From Imperialibacter roseus (GTDB lineage Bacteria; Bacteroidota; Bacteroidia; Cytophagales; Cyclobacteriaceae), in NCBI RefSeq assembly GCF_032999765.1, contig NZ_CP136051.1, forward strand, positions 5,040,501 to 5,104,500: DNA of 64,000 nucleotides. Reading direction: 5' to 3'. The number at the start of each line of letters is the position of its first letter. Position 1 is the first letter of the stretch. Positions 1 to 9,544 of the stretch are shown piece after piece. The notes under the pieces are model-generated. The model ran no database searches. It was not told where the DNA came from and saw only the letters and a list, made by a program, of their open reading frames with translations. Position numbers and translations under genes: made by a program.

Positions 1-78
1 AAAAAAGGCTAGTCCGCCCTGAGCGAAAGCTGAAATAGCATATGAAACAAGGAACAATGTAGCTAGTATAGTTTTCAT
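1..78 (-). CDS. N-terminus of a secreted protein (cut by window start)
   Basis: Only the first 26 codons lie in the window; the gene continues past position 1. The ATG at 78-76 opens a typical Sec signal peptide: Lys at position 2, a hydrophobic core, and an AFAQ cleavage site near residue 20. The mature part starts with GGLAFF and cannot be identified. It lies downstream of the VCBS lipoprotein on the same strand, and a perfect 17-bp inverted repeat abuts its start codon. The signal peptide is seen directly; the function is unknown. Confidence 0.6.
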   Translation of the reverse strand, partial: MKTILATLFLVSYAISAFAQGGLAFF

Positions 79-120
79 AATAATTGCATTGAATTAGATC
101 GTCAATTCAATGCAATTATT
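79..120. repeat. Perfect 17-bp inverted repeat at a start codon
   Basis: Arms at 79-95 and 104-120 are exact reverse complements separated by 8 nt. On the minus strand the second arm ends directly before the ATG of the partial gene at 78. No T-run follows, so it is not a standard intrinsic terminator. It may end the VCBS gene transcript, act as an operator, or mask the start of the next gene. Confidence 0.6.
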
Positions 121-138
121 GTGCCCATTGGGCGGTAT

Positions 139-3100
139 TTATTGATTAGATGATGAAATAACCCTGGAATCCCCGCTGAAATCAAATATTTCAACTTGCG
201 TTACCCCTTCAGGTATTCTGATAGTTCGTGAAGATTGCGACAGAAACCCTGACCCATAAGTCAATTCAACCCTCTCAGTTTGTCCACCGCTATGCTTCAG
301 CAAAGCATAAAAGTCAGTTGGCTCCGTTTTTACAACTGTACCTTTGAATGCGTCATTCGGCAGGCCAAATACCTTCAGGTCGCCCCGGTTTTGACTGGCA
401 ACAAAAATATCGTTGCCTGCAACAGAGCTCAGTCGCACCAGTGATTTAGCATCGCCCTCTACTAAGAAGCCGCTCTTAGCTGAAAGTACTGGCGAGAAAT
501 TGCCCTTACCGTCTCCAAATAGCAGCAGCCCAGTTAGTGCGTCGTATCGACCAGGAAATACCTCGTTGCCATAGTCATTGCCAACCATCAGCACATCCAG
601 ATGACCGTCGCTATTGACATCGGTTGCTACCATGCCATTGATAGGGGCTATCTGCGCCCGGATAGGTAGCGCCGTCATTTTGAAAGTGCCATTGCCCAGG
701 TTTTCAATATAGCTTGATTTCATGTAGTTCGCCTCCAATATCAGGGCTCCTTCCAACTGCTGTTTCGTAAACAGCTCAGCCATGGTGATTTTACCAAATT
801 GCTTGTACCTGGAGAACATTTTGCGGAACATGGGGCTCTGCGAGTTCATCTCATCCCAGAAATGGAGAGGAAACTCTTTCATCTCCCCATTGTCAGTTTT
901 AAAGTAGCAGCTCATGATCAAGTCAACACTGGCATTGCCATCAAAATCTTTGGCATAAGCCCTCAATGGCTGCTCCATAGTTGCCCGGTAGTAGTTGTTC
1001 TCCCCAAGGTTACCCGCCACATAGTCGGTATCACCGTCTTTGTCAAAGTCGCCGGACACAATACTGTTCCACCAACCCTTTTTCTCAAGAAGCCCTGTGC
1101 TCAGATCAACTTTGTAGGCACCATCCTCGTTTTTTACAAACGTTATCGGCATAAACTCGCCTACCAACACCATATCCACCAGGCCGTCCGCATTGTAGTC
1201 GGTCCAGAGCATGTCTGTTATCATACCTGCGTCAGCAAGAAAAGGCGCCTTCGATGCCGTAATATCAACAAGCCGCCCGCCCTGATTCTCCAAAAGCACG
1301 CTTTGAGAAGGATAAGGATACGATGCCGGCACTACCCGGCCACCAACAAAAACATCCAGATCACCGTCTTTGTCAAAATCGGCTGCCCGGGCAATCGACC
1401 CACTGAACTGAAGCTTCGAAGAAACTCCGTCTACTTGCAGCTTGAAATTGCCTCTTCCGTCGTTCAGGTAGACGTGATCGGCATACTTGTCAGACGGGAA
1501 TACGTACTCACCCCCACCTGAAACAGCATACAAATCGAGGTCGCCATCAATATCGATGTCGAATAGCAGAAGACCCATGTACTCGTTTTGCTCCACCCCT
1601 TTCTTTTCGACGCCAATCTTCTCCTGAAACGTACCGTCTGGCTTTTGAAGAAAAAACTGAATGCCCTGATTCGCTGTGCCACCTGTAATAAAGTCTTCAA
1701 GCCCATCCCCGTTAATGTCGCCTACAGCTATCGCTGGCCCGTATTGAGTAAACTTGTGAGGCAGGGTTCTTTGAAGGTTAAAATCTATTTTATCTTCTTC
1801 TTTATGGGTAAAAGCCACCTGTAGCGATTTTGTCACGTCGGCAAGTACCGTTGGTTTACCGCCTAAGGCCGGCATCTCCCTGGCAAGATTGTCTCCTGAA
1901 GAAGCTGATGAGTAATCTATCGTCAGCACCTGATCAACCGCCACGTTAGTGAGGACGCTGGACTTACCATCATACCAATCGACGACAACCGAGTCGATCG
2001 ACGTCGTCCTCCCCATCCCAAAATGAGCAATATCTTCTACAGAAGACAGAAAGCCTCTATAGACTGAATGGTCATGGTATTGCATTTGTCCATTGCCATA
2101 CTTTAAAGTAATCTTCGTGCCAAGTCCTGCTTGATTCTCTTTATTGCCCTTAAGTTTGACTCGCAGAAAGTGAATCGAATCCTGCTTGCTATTGGCTTTG
2201 CTGTTCAGTGTATTTTCGTACACCAGGGCCACATCATCAATGGTGTTTACAACGTAATCAAGGTCTCCGTCATTGTCGAGATCAGTAAAAGCCGCACCAT
2301 TGGAGAAAGAGGGTTTATAAAGGCCCCATTTTCTTGTTGCATCGAAGAAGGTCAGGTCCCCATTGTTCTCAAAAGCAAAGTTTGAAATTTTTACAACCGG
2401 GATGGAATCGACCAACATATCTGGCCCGGCTATATTGCCCACATCGGCCCGGTAGCTGGCAAAATCCTTGTCAGTAATGTCTTTGGGAAAGCCGTTGGTA
2501 ATCAAGAGGTCTCTGTCGCCATCGTTGTCCACATCAGCCAGCAGCGGCGACCAGCTCCAGTCAGTTTCAAATATCTCTGACATGAATCCAATCTCGCTGA
2601 AAGGGATACCAGCGCCGTTATTGAGTTGGAGCATGTTGCGCACATGCTGGAATTCATAGTCAAACTTTTCGTTATTAATGTAAACCTGATAGACGTTCTT
2701 TCCAATAGTCGTCTTCTTTCTAAAGTTTGTTTCCGGCAGCATGTCGAGCGTCACTATGTCAACCCAACCATCGTTGTTGATATCGGCGATATCATTGCCC
2801 ATGGAAAACTGGCTTGAGTGCCTGACATATTCGCCCAGCTTATTGGTAAACGTGCCGTCACCATTGTTAATGTAGAGCAAGTCATTGCTCAAAAAGTCGT
2901 TCGACACATAAATGTCGGGCCATGAGTCATTGTTTACATCAGCAATAGCAATGCCGAGGCCAAATCCCTCGTAAAGTATGCCCGCTTCCCTGTTGGCTAT
3001 AGAAAAGGTGCCATCACCGTTGTTTTTGTAGAATCTGTCAGTGTTGGGCGCTGTTCCGTCTACTATTTTGGGCCTGTAGTTGGTTGGAATCCGCCCGCTT

Positions 3101-3687
3101 TGCACATTGGTAAGCACGTATAAGTCAAGGTCTCCGTCTTTGTCATAGTCCAAAAAAGCAGCGTTTGTGCTCCAGCCATTGTCGTTAACACCATATTGTC
3201 GGGCCATTTCTTTAAACGTAGGAACACCTCCGGGTGAGCCACCCTGGTTCACGAACAGCATATTCTCCCGCTTCAAAGAATCGCTATACATGGTGGCGCA
3301 GACATAGATATCCAGCCAGCCATCGCCATTTATATCCACTAATGCGATTCCCTGACTCCATTTGTCAGGTGCTTCAATTCCGGCTTCGGCAGAAACATCA
3401 TTGAACTCGAGCCCGCCCTTGTTAATAAACAGCTTGTTGCTGGTCTGGTTACCCGTAAAGAAAAGGTCTGTCAGGCCGTCGTTATTAAAATCGCCAGCCC
3501 CCACTCCACCTCCGTTGTAGATGTACTCATTGGTGAGGATATTGAAGGTGTCCGATTCAATGATTGTATTTGAAAAGTCGATACCAGTATCGGATGCTGG
3601 CAGCTCTCTAAAGAGTGTGCTTTGCCTGTCTCCACACGAGGCCAAAAAAATGGCTATCAGGCCTGCCACTACTAATGCTCTAAACAT
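139..3687 (-). CDS. VCBS/FG-GAP repeat lipoprotein with ASPIC/UnbV domain
   Basis: A 1182-residue exported lipoprotein with lipobox LASC (Cys18). The body carries many FG-GAP/VCBS repeats with the DxNxDGxxD signature, which in this family form calcium-binding beta-propellers. Copies begin near residues 60, 115, 180 and 245 and continue in the C-terminal half. Between the two repeat blocks, at about residues 515-595, is an ASPIC/UnbV-like segment (GTKITLKYGNG through DSVVVDWYDGK). Such proteins are often encoded beside SusC/SusD pairs, as here, and probably sit on the cell surface with a binding role. The substrate is unknown. A terminator separates it from susD, so it may be expressed by read-through or from its own promoter. 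Confidence 0.85.
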   Translation of the reverse strand: MFRALVVAGLIAIFLASCGDRQSTLFRELPASDTGIDFSNTIIESDTFNILTNEYIYNGGGVGAGDFNNDGLTDLFFTGNQTSNKLFINKGGLEFNDVSAEAGIEAPDKWSQGIALVDINGDGWLDIYVCATMYSDSLKRENMLFVNQGGSPGGVPTFKEMARQYGVNDNGWSTNAAFLDYDKDGDLDLYVLTNVQSGRIPTNYRPKIVDGTAPNTDRFYKNNGDGTFSIANREAGILYEGFGLGIAIADVNNDSWPDIYVSNDFLSNDLLYINNGDGTFTNKLGEYVRHSSQFSMGNDIADINNDGWVDIVTLDMLPETNFRKKTTIGKNVYQVYINNEKFDYEFQHVRNMLQLNNGAGIPFSEIGFMSEIFETDWSWSPLLADVDNDGDRDLLITNGFPKDITDKDFASYRADVGNIAGPDMLVDSIPVVKISNFAFENNGDLTFFDATRKWGLYKPSFSNGAAFTDLDNDGDLDYVVNTIDDVALVYENTLNSKANSKQDSIHFLRVKLKGNKENQAGLGTKITLKYGNGQMQYHDHSVYRGFLSSVEDIAHFGMGRTTSIDSVVVDWYDGKSSVLTNVAVDQVLTIDYSSASSGDNLAREMPALGGKPTVLADVTKSLQVAFTHKEEDKIDFNLQRTLPHKFTQYGPAIAVGDINGDGLEDFITGGTANQGIQFFLQKPDGTFQEKIGVEKKGVEQNEYMGLLLFDIDIDGDLDLYAVSGGGEYVFPSDKYADHVYLNDGRGNFKLQVDGVSSKLQFSGSIARAADFDKDGDLDVFVGGRVVPASYPYPSQSVLLENQGGRLVDITASKAPFLADAGMITDMLWTDYNADGLVDMVLVGEFMPITFVKNEDGAYKVDLSTGLLEKKGWWNSIVSGDFDKDGDTDYVAGNLGENNYYRATMEQPLRAYAKDFDGNASVDLIMSCYFKTDNGEMKEFPLHFWDEMNSQSPMFRKMFSRYKQFGKITMAELFTKQQLEGALILEANYMKSSYIENLGNGTFKMTALPIRAQIAPINGMVATDVNSDGHLDVLMVGNDYGNEVFPGRYDALTGLLLFGDGKGNFSPVLSAKSGFLVEGDAKSLVRLSSVAGNDIFVASQNRGDLKVFGLPNDAFKGTVVKTEPTDFYALLKHSGGQTERVELTYGSGFLSQSSRTIRIPEGVTQVEIFDFSGDSRVISSSNQ

Positions 3688-3813
3688 ATCAGTTCACTTT
3701 TTGCTTGACCACAAATTTACGGCTAAATGTCATTTTGAGTAATTTTTCCAAGGTTACTTAGGTGTGAGACGAGCACAAAAAATACCCTGAAAAATTTAGA
3801 AATGCCACATAAA

Positions 3814-3844
3814 AAAAGAGGTGACGATAATCGCCACCTCTTTT
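3814..3844 (-). terminator. Intrinsic terminator after the SusCD genes
   Basis: The GAGGTG/CACCTC stem is extended by flanking A/T pairs (arms 3814-3823 and 3835-3844). Read on the minus strand it is followed by a run of T. It lies just downstream of the susD stop and before the VCBS gene. Confidence 0.75.
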
Positions 3845-3870
3845 CATCTATTCAAATTATTTAATGCGAT

Positions 3871-5619
3871 TTAATATCCAGTATTCTGCACAAGCACACC
3901 ATTCATCAGGTCAATTTGACCCTGAGGAAGAGGGAGCAGAACGTCTTTAGGGTCAAACGAAGCTCCACCCATGGCGTTGATAAGGATTTTGCTTTCGTAG
4001 GCGAGGTATGCGTTTAGGTCTTGAGCCGCAATTCCCCAACGAACCAAGTCATAGAACCTTTGTCCTTCGCCGGCAAGCTCCAGCTTACGCTCCATTCTCA
4101 CGGCCTTCTCTGCAGCAGTCTTATCTGTCCATGGAGTATCGTAAGTGCCTATCACGTAGTTAGCGGCAGGGCCTGAGCCATCATACTCCTGAACAAACGC
4201 AGCGTCATTAGCAGCTCTTTCTCTTACCATGTTCACATACTCACGTGCTTTTTCAAGGCTACCTACCTCAATTTCGCACTCGGCAGCCATCAGCAATACA
4301 TCAGCGAAACGAATGATATTGATGTTCATTGCAGCGTACCCAGGTGTCCATGAGCTGTTGTCCTGGTATGTTCCTACGTCTGTCTTGTAGTATACATACT
4401 TCTTAGGAGAGTAAGGGCCAGCGTTGGCCTGGTTACGAATCCAGTCAAAACCTGGGTGCTCCTGCCAGTCAAGGTAAGGAATACCACGGCGACCAATGGT
4501 GAAGTCAATTCTAGGATCAAGGTTACCTGCGTCTTCAGTAAATGCTTCATCAGACTGTAGGCCCTGATCTGTTTTCACCTCATTGGCAGGGCTATTAAAT
4601 GCTCTGTCGAACAAGGGAAGACCGCTTGCGTCAGTTCTGTAGTGGTTAGCCAGCTCAAACGTTGGCGCAAAGAACCCACAACAGTTACCAGGCCCATTAG
4701 CACCTGTGTTGTAAGGCCAGTTAAGGTCAAACTCAGGGTTGGCATTGTTTACACTACCTGTGTTGGCAGCTGACTGATACGCCCAGATAGACTCTTCGTG
4801 GTTGTCATTTTCAGCCTTGAAGATGTCGGGGAAGGCAGCCACCAAACCAACAGTTTTACCATTGCTGGTCTTGCCACTTGTTATTACCTCATTGAACAAA
4901 GTCAATGCAGCAGCGTGCTTATTCTGGTACAAGTTGATCTTACCCAGGTAAGCAGCAGCAGCAGTTTTGTTTACACGACCAGCCTGATCCTGAGTTTCAG
5001 GGAGGTTATCGTAAGCAAATTGCATGTCTGCCATGATTTTTGGCCACAGATCCTGATCATTACCCACTTCGTCAATACCAGTACCATAATCGATTGTTTC
5101 ATCGATATAAGGAGTATCATCAAAGTTGATTTTTAACTGAAAATAGAAGTGCGCTCTCAAAAACCTGGCCTGTGCCTCTACTCCAGTTTTGAAGTCGTCA
5201 GACACACCTTCATCAGCATCCTGAAGAAGGGCCATGACATTGTTACATCTGGCCACACCTTCATACCATGACGTGTAAGCCTCATTGATTACCCCTTGAG
5301 TTGGAAGGTACTCATACCGCTGAATTGGGTTGATATCAGAGAAGTCTCCGGGGTCAGTGCCCTTATTGTGCTCTCCGCCACGGATACTGCCCCAAACCCA
5401 ATTAGAAGCAGATCCCATCCTACGGTTTCTTCCGTTCACCTGTGAATAGGCGGCAATCAAAGATCCATCTATTCCCTTCGCGGAGGTAAGTTGAGCTCTG
5501 GAAAGTGTTCCTGTAGGAGCAATTTCAAGAAACTCATCCTTACAACCGATCACCAGAACCGTTAAGGCAACAAACAGGCCTGCGGCTCCTTTTATTATAT
5601 TTTTTTTCATGGTCATCAT
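3871..5619 (-). CDS. RagB/SusD family nutrient-binding lipoprotein
   Basis: A 582-residue SusD-type surface lipoprotein that would cap the SusC channel and bind the imported substrate. The N-terminus is a lipoprotein signal (VLVIGC). ATGs at 5619, 5616 and 5610 are all possible; the last gives the cleanest signal, MKKNIIKG. The early EFLEIAPTG motif, the helical TPR-like core with RAHFYFQL, and the C-terminal RFYDLVRWG and PLPQGQID motifs are classic for SusD. It follows susC by 57 bp and is surely co-transcribed. The substrate cannot be deduced. Confidence 0.93.
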   Translation of the reverse strand: MMTMKKNIIKGAAGLFVALTVLVIGCKDEFLEIAPTGTLSRAQLTSAKGIDGSLIAAYSQVNGRNRRMGSASNWVWGSIRGGEHNKGTDPGDFSDINPIQRYEYLPTQGVINEAYTSWYEGVARCNNVMALLQDADEGVSDDFKTGVEAQARFLRAHFYFQLKINFDDTPYIDETIDYGTGIDEVGNDQDLWPKIMADMQFAYDNLPETQDQAGRVNKTAAAAYLGKINLYQNKHAAALTLFNEVITSGKTSNGKTVGLVAAFPDIFKAENDNHEESIWAYQSAANTGSVNNANPEFDLNWPYNTGANGPGNCCGFFAPTFELANHYRTDASGLPLFDRAFNSPANEVKTDQGLQSDEAFTEDAGNLDPRIDFTIGRRGIPYLDWQEHPGFDWIRNQANAGPYSPKKYVYYKTDVGTYQDNSSWTPGYAAMNINIIRFADVLLMAAECEIEVGSLEKAREYVNMVRERAANDAAFVQEYDGSGPAANYVIGTYDTPWTDKTAAEKAVRMERKLELAGEGQRFYDLVRWGIAAQDLNAYLAYESKILINAMGGASFDPKDVLLPLPQGQIDLMNGVLVQNTGY

Positions 5620-5676
5620 TCTTTTATATTTTTCAAAAACATCAATTATTGAATTGATCGTTTAATCAAATTGTTT

Positions 5677-8600
5677 TTAGAAGCCGAGCTGAATACCACC
5701 CGTGAATCCCTTTGTGATAGGGTAGTTTCCAACATCAACACCAAAGTTGATGTCAGCGTTACCACCTACTGATGGGTCAAGTCCCTCATAACCAGTGATA
5801 GTCATCAGGTTGTTTGCAGAAACGAAAACTCTCAACTGAGTCATTTTCAATCTGGAAAGCAAATCGGCCGGCATTTTATAACCAAGGGTCACGTTCTGCA
5901 ATCTCAGGTAAGATCCATTCTCTACATAGTAAGAGTTGGCCTGTGTGTTGGTGCTAAAGTTAGAAGACTTATCAAACACTGGTTGATTGCTACCAGTATT
6001 GGTAGGGGTCCAGCTATCCTTTACACGCTCAGCAATGGCTGCACCTGCAAATGAAGGATAGAAGTCAGTGAACCAACGTGACTGGTTCCAAATCTCGTTA
6101 CCTATAGAAGTGTAGAAATAGGCAGCAAGGTCAAAGTTTTTGTATCCAAGAGAGAAAGTAAGACCTCCTGTGAACGGAGCAACAGGGCTTCCCAGGAATT
6201 TTCTATCATCCTCCGTGATTTCACCGTCATCGTCAATATCTCTGTAACGGAAGTGGCCAGGAGCTGCACCCGCCTGAGTAGCAGCAGAAGCAACTTCTGC
6301 ATCGTTCTGGAACAACCCTTGAACTTCATATCCCCAGAAGCTTGACAAGGTGTAACCAACTGGGTTACGGATAGGAGCAATTCCTCTGTAGGTAGATGTA
6401 CCATCAGTAAAGAACTGTAAATCCCCATCCAGTTTTACAATCTCGTTCTTAAGAAGAGAGCCTGTTACGTTTACTTCATAAGTGAGGTCAGAAGTAAGGT
6501 TACCTCTGTTGATCAACTGTAAGTCGATACCCTGGTTCCTCATTTCACCAATATTCACTGAAGGGGCGGCTGCGTAAACGCCCAGAGGAAGTGGCACTGG
6601 TAGATTGAATAATAAATCCTTGGTGTCTTTTCTCCAGAAATCAACAATTACATCCAACTTGCCATCGAACAAAGTACCATCGATACCAATGTTTTGCGTA
6701 ACGGAAGTTTCCCACTTCGCAGCAGGGTTACCTATTCTACTTCTGTAGAATCCAGCTTGGTTACCGTTAGATCCTGCGATATCGTAAGAAGAGTTGGCAA
6801 TAGTAGTTGCATACAAGCTGTACTGGTTGTTAGGGTTCACATTGTTTGAGTTACCCATAGTACCGTAGCCACCTCTGATTTTCAGGTCATCAATAAAGGT
6901 AAGTGATGACATGAAGCTTTCAGAGGAAAGTCTCCAGGCAGCAGAGAAGGCAGGGAACACACCATACCTGTTTTCAGCACCAAAGCGAGAAGAACCATCA
7001 CGGCGAATCACCGCACTAAGAATATACTTGTCATTCAGGATATAGTTGGCTCTACCAAAATAAGAAGAGAAGTTAACCCCCTTGTCATAGAAACTATTGG
7101 GTGGGTTCCTTGATCCAAGTGTGGAAATCGTCACGAAATCTGGATCCTGAGAAAATGGATTCAAACCGTCAGCGCTCATGCCACGAGATCTGCCAGTGTT
7201 CAATGCTTCCTGACCTACCAAGAGGTCTATATTGTGCACACCGAATGTCTTCTTATAGTTTGCCGTGTTGGTAAAGTTCCACTGAAAACCCCAGTTAGCA
7301 CTTTCATTGTAGCTAAATGCAGAGTTGTTCTCAGAGTTTTCGTACTGACGACGGCCGTAGCCCCAGCTATAACCAGCACCATACTGACCACCAACATTGG
7401 TTCTCAGTGTCAAGCCTGGGATTGGATCATACTCAAGATAGACGTTACCAAAGCCGCTTCCATTGAAGCCTCTGTTGTCTTTCTGACCATCTCTGGTGGC
7501 CACCGGGTTACGTGGGTTGTTGAATCCTTTCGATGCAGTTCCAGCATAACCACCAAACTCATCATACACAGGGATGATTGTTGGCATACGGAAGGCTGAA
7601 AGAATGTCGTTTTCATCATCCGCTACACCCTGACCACCTTCATTTCCTTGTTGAGCAAGAATTGAACGGTAAGTGAACTGCATGTTTTCTCCAAAACGAA
7701 GATTAGGAAGCAGATCAAACTCTGAGTTAGCTCTGAAGGAATATCTCTTGAATTGGTTGTACGTTACGATACCGGCCTGATCCTGTGCACTCAAAGAGAA
7801 GTAGAAACGGCTTCTGTCAGTTCCGCCATGAAGTCCAAGAGTTTGTCTCTGAAGAGGTGCTACTCTTGTGATGGCATCATACCAGTCAGTTCCTGCGCCA
7901 GTAGCCGCTCTTGTGATCTGATAAACAGAACCCGCAGCGGGATCCACATTGTACATTGCAGCTTCTGCGGCGGTATAGGTGCCTATACGGCCAGACTCAC
8001 CACCAACGCTCAGGAAGTCAGGCAATACTGGAGTAGAGCCGGTACCAAACTGAGGGTGGCTGAAAACAGGCTCACGATTTTCGATACGTGCCTGGTTGCG
8101 CTCAGCATTCCATGTCCACTCAGCAAAGTCAGCAGGGTTCATCATTTCAATGCCCTTTCCAGGAAATGTCATACCAAACATGCTGTTGTAATCAATACTG
8201 ATCTTCTTAGCTGTCTTAGAGCCTTTCTTGGTAGTGTATACAATTACACCATTAGCCGCTCTTGCACCATAGATAGAGGCAGCAGCCGCATCTTTCAAAA
8301 CCGTAGTTGACTCGATGTCATCAGGGCTAAGGAAGTTGGTGTCTCCTACAGGAACACCGTCTACTACGTAAAGAGGAGCGTTACCACCAAAGGCACCAAA
8401 ACCCCTTACCCTGATCTGGCTGGTAGAACCAGGCTGACCGTTGGTAATTACGTTTACACCGGCAATACGACCGGCAAGAGACTGCTCTACGTTACCTGTA
8501 GGGATAACAGCGATGTCTTTTGGCTTCACTGTTGAGATAGAGCCGGAAGTTTCACGGCGGTTGTCAACTGTGTAACCAGTGATGACCAATTCCTGAAGCT

Positions 8601-8916
8601 GCTTTACGTCAAGCGACAAAGGAACATCAATCACACTTCTTGACCCTACTTCCACTTCCTGGGTTACGTACCCAATGAAGGAAAAAGAAAGTCTAGCACC
8701 AGAGCCAACCGAAAGGGAGTAATTTCCATTAAGGTCAGTCACTGTACCATTGGAAGTTCCTACTTCCAATACACTCACACCGGGAAAACCTTCCCCGGTT
8801 TCGGAATCTGTTATCTTTCCTGACACTTGTCTGTTCTGTGCAGCGGCATCGGTAGCCACTGCTAGCAGCGCCAGGCAGATCAAAGGAAAAATGTACTTCA
8901 GTAATCCTTTTTTCAT
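5677..8916 (-). CDS. SusC/RagA TonB-linked outer membrane transporter
   Basis: A 1079-residue TonB-dependent receptor of the SusC type. The ATG at 8916 is chosen because it gives a clear signal peptide (MKKGLLKY to AAAQ, about 27 residues); the reading frame stays open upstream to 9003 without signal features. After the signal come a carboxypeptidase-D-like domain (SGKITDSETGEGFPGVSV), a TonB-box-like ELVITGY, the plug (GVNVITNGQPGSTSQIRVRG, YVVDGVPV) and a 22-strand-type barrel reaching the last residue. It imports an oligomer captured by the adjacent SusD. A long upstream region carries two LacI-type operator-like sites. Confidence 0.95.
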   Translation of the reverse strand: MKKGLLKYIFPLICLALLAVATDAAAQNRQVSGKITDSETGEGFPGVSVLEVGTSNGTVTDLNGNYSLSVGSGARLSFSFIGYVTQEVEVGSRSVIDVPLSLDVKQLQELVITGYTVDNRRETSGSISTVKPKDIAVIPTGNVEQSLAGRIAGVNVITNGQPGSTSQIRVRGFGAFGGNAPLYVVDGVPVGDTNFLSPDDIESTTVLKDAAAASIYGARAANGVIVYTTKKGSKTAKKISIDYNSMFGMTFPGKGIEMMNPADFAEWTWNAERNQARIENREPVFSHPQFGTGSTPVLPDFLSVGGESGRIGTYTAAEAAMYNVDPAAGSVYQITRAATGAGTDWYDAITRVAPLQRQTLGLHGGTDRSRFYFSLSAQDQAGIVTYNQFKRYSFRANSEFDLLPNLRFGENMQFTYRSILAQQGNEGGQGVADDENDILSAFRMPTIIPVYDEFGGYAGTASKGFNNPRNPVATRDGQKDNRGFNGSGFGNVYLEYDPIPGLTLRTNVGGQYGAGYSWGYGRRQYENSENNSAFSYNESANWGFQWNFTNTANYKKTFGVHNIDLLVGQEALNTGRSRGMSADGLNPFSQDPDFVTISTLGSRNPPNSFYDKGVNFSSYFGRANYILNDKYILSAVIRRDGSSRFGAENRYGVFPAFSAAWRLSSESFMSSLTFIDDLKIRGGYGTMGNSNNVNPNNQYSLYATTIANSSYDIAGSNGNQAGFYRSRIGNPAAKWETSVTQNIGIDGTLFDGKLDVIVDFWRKDTKDLLFNLPVPLPLGVYAAAPSVNIGEMRNQGIDLQLINRGNLTSDLTYEVNVTGSLLKNEIVKLDGDLQFFTDGTSTYRGIAPIRNPVGYTLSSFWGYEVQGLFQNDAEVASAATQAGAAPGHFRYRDIDDDGEITEDDRKFLGSPVAPFTGGLTFSLGYKNFDLAAYFYTSIGNEIWNQSRWFTDFYPSFAGAAIAERVKDSWTPTNTGSNQPVFDKSSNFSTNTQANSYYVENGSYLRLQNVTLGYKMPADLLSRLKMTQLRVFVSANNLMTITGYEGLDPSVGGNADINFGVDVGNYPITKGFTGGIQLGF

Positions 8917-9240
8917 AAAAATGTAGTTTAAGTGAAGTTGTATATAATTGTTTGAAAAAGGCTTCATTGAATTCAGGCAAACCATTTCGATCCAGACACA
9001 CATGCGGTGTTTGACACAGGATAATATTCAGTTACGAATAAAGAGGAACTGAAAATGAAATGGAAAAGCTTGATGCTGGAACTGTAGCAGGAGGTGCACT
9101 CGGAAATAGCGCACAGCGTTTGGGGCACTTGTAACTAAGAACCATAAAACAAATAATTTAAGTAGGTATTGTTCTGAGCAATTGTCGAATTTAAAGAAAT
9201 TATTTGTTAACGTGTCAAGTTTTCCCAAGAAAATTTGATT

Positions 9241-9277
9241 GCAATCGATTGCGGAAAATCTGTTTAAATCGTTTGCG
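9241..9277. promoter_or_regulatory. Two LacI-family-like operator sites
   Basis: A perfect 12-bp palindrome GCAATCGATTGC lies at 9241-9252. The element AATCGATTGCG (9243-9253) recurs as AATCGTTTGCG at 9267-9277, with 10 of 11 bases identical and starts 24 bp apart. Both carry the AANCGNTT core typical of LacI-family operators. They lie about 330 bp upstream of susC. No LacI-type gene is in the window, so the regulator would be encoded elsewhere. The operator role is inferred. Confidence 0.4.
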
Positions 9278-9497
9278 TAACCGTTTTCTAGTAATTATTC
9301 TTCAAATCCACTCCCAGATTTATTTCGGGGATCAATATAAAACAGATTTTATACTTTTCCGATATTCCCAAAAAAATCTCACATAACTACTTGGTAACCA
9401 AAATATGAATAATTCAAGGCTTTAGTTTCATTGTTAAAAAGAACAACCAACTCCTTCGTTATTATTGAAAAAATCATGTAAAACGATCTCTAAAGCC

Positions 9498-9505
9498 TAT
9501 TTTTG
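9498..9505 (+). promoter_or_regulatory. Candidate -7 promoter box for O-methyltransferase
   Basis: TATTTTTG matches the Bacteroidota TAnnTTTG consensus 39 bp before the start codon. No TTTG -33 partner is present at the expected distance, so the call is weak. Confidence 0.3.
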
Positions 9506-9544
9506 AATTTCTTATCATACGAGTAAATATTTTACAGCCTTATC

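Larger units (their letters stand above)
8917..9544. other. Divergent intergenic region, susC / O-methyltransferase
   Basis: About 630 bases with no credible gene. It should contain the susC promoter on the minus strand and the methyltransferase promoter on the plus strand. The notable content is two AANCGNTT sites at 9241-9277. I found no clean TAnnTTTG box for susC. Confidence 0.6.

Noticed and set aside
799-1521. A 240-codon open frame on the plus strand
   Set aside because: Antisense to the VCBS-repeat gene; low-complexity frame opened by the DxNxDG repeats, no signal or motif.
9028-9228. A 66-codon minus-strand frame upstream of susC
   Set aside because: Phe/Leu-rich product of AT-rich DNA in a regulatory gap; no support.
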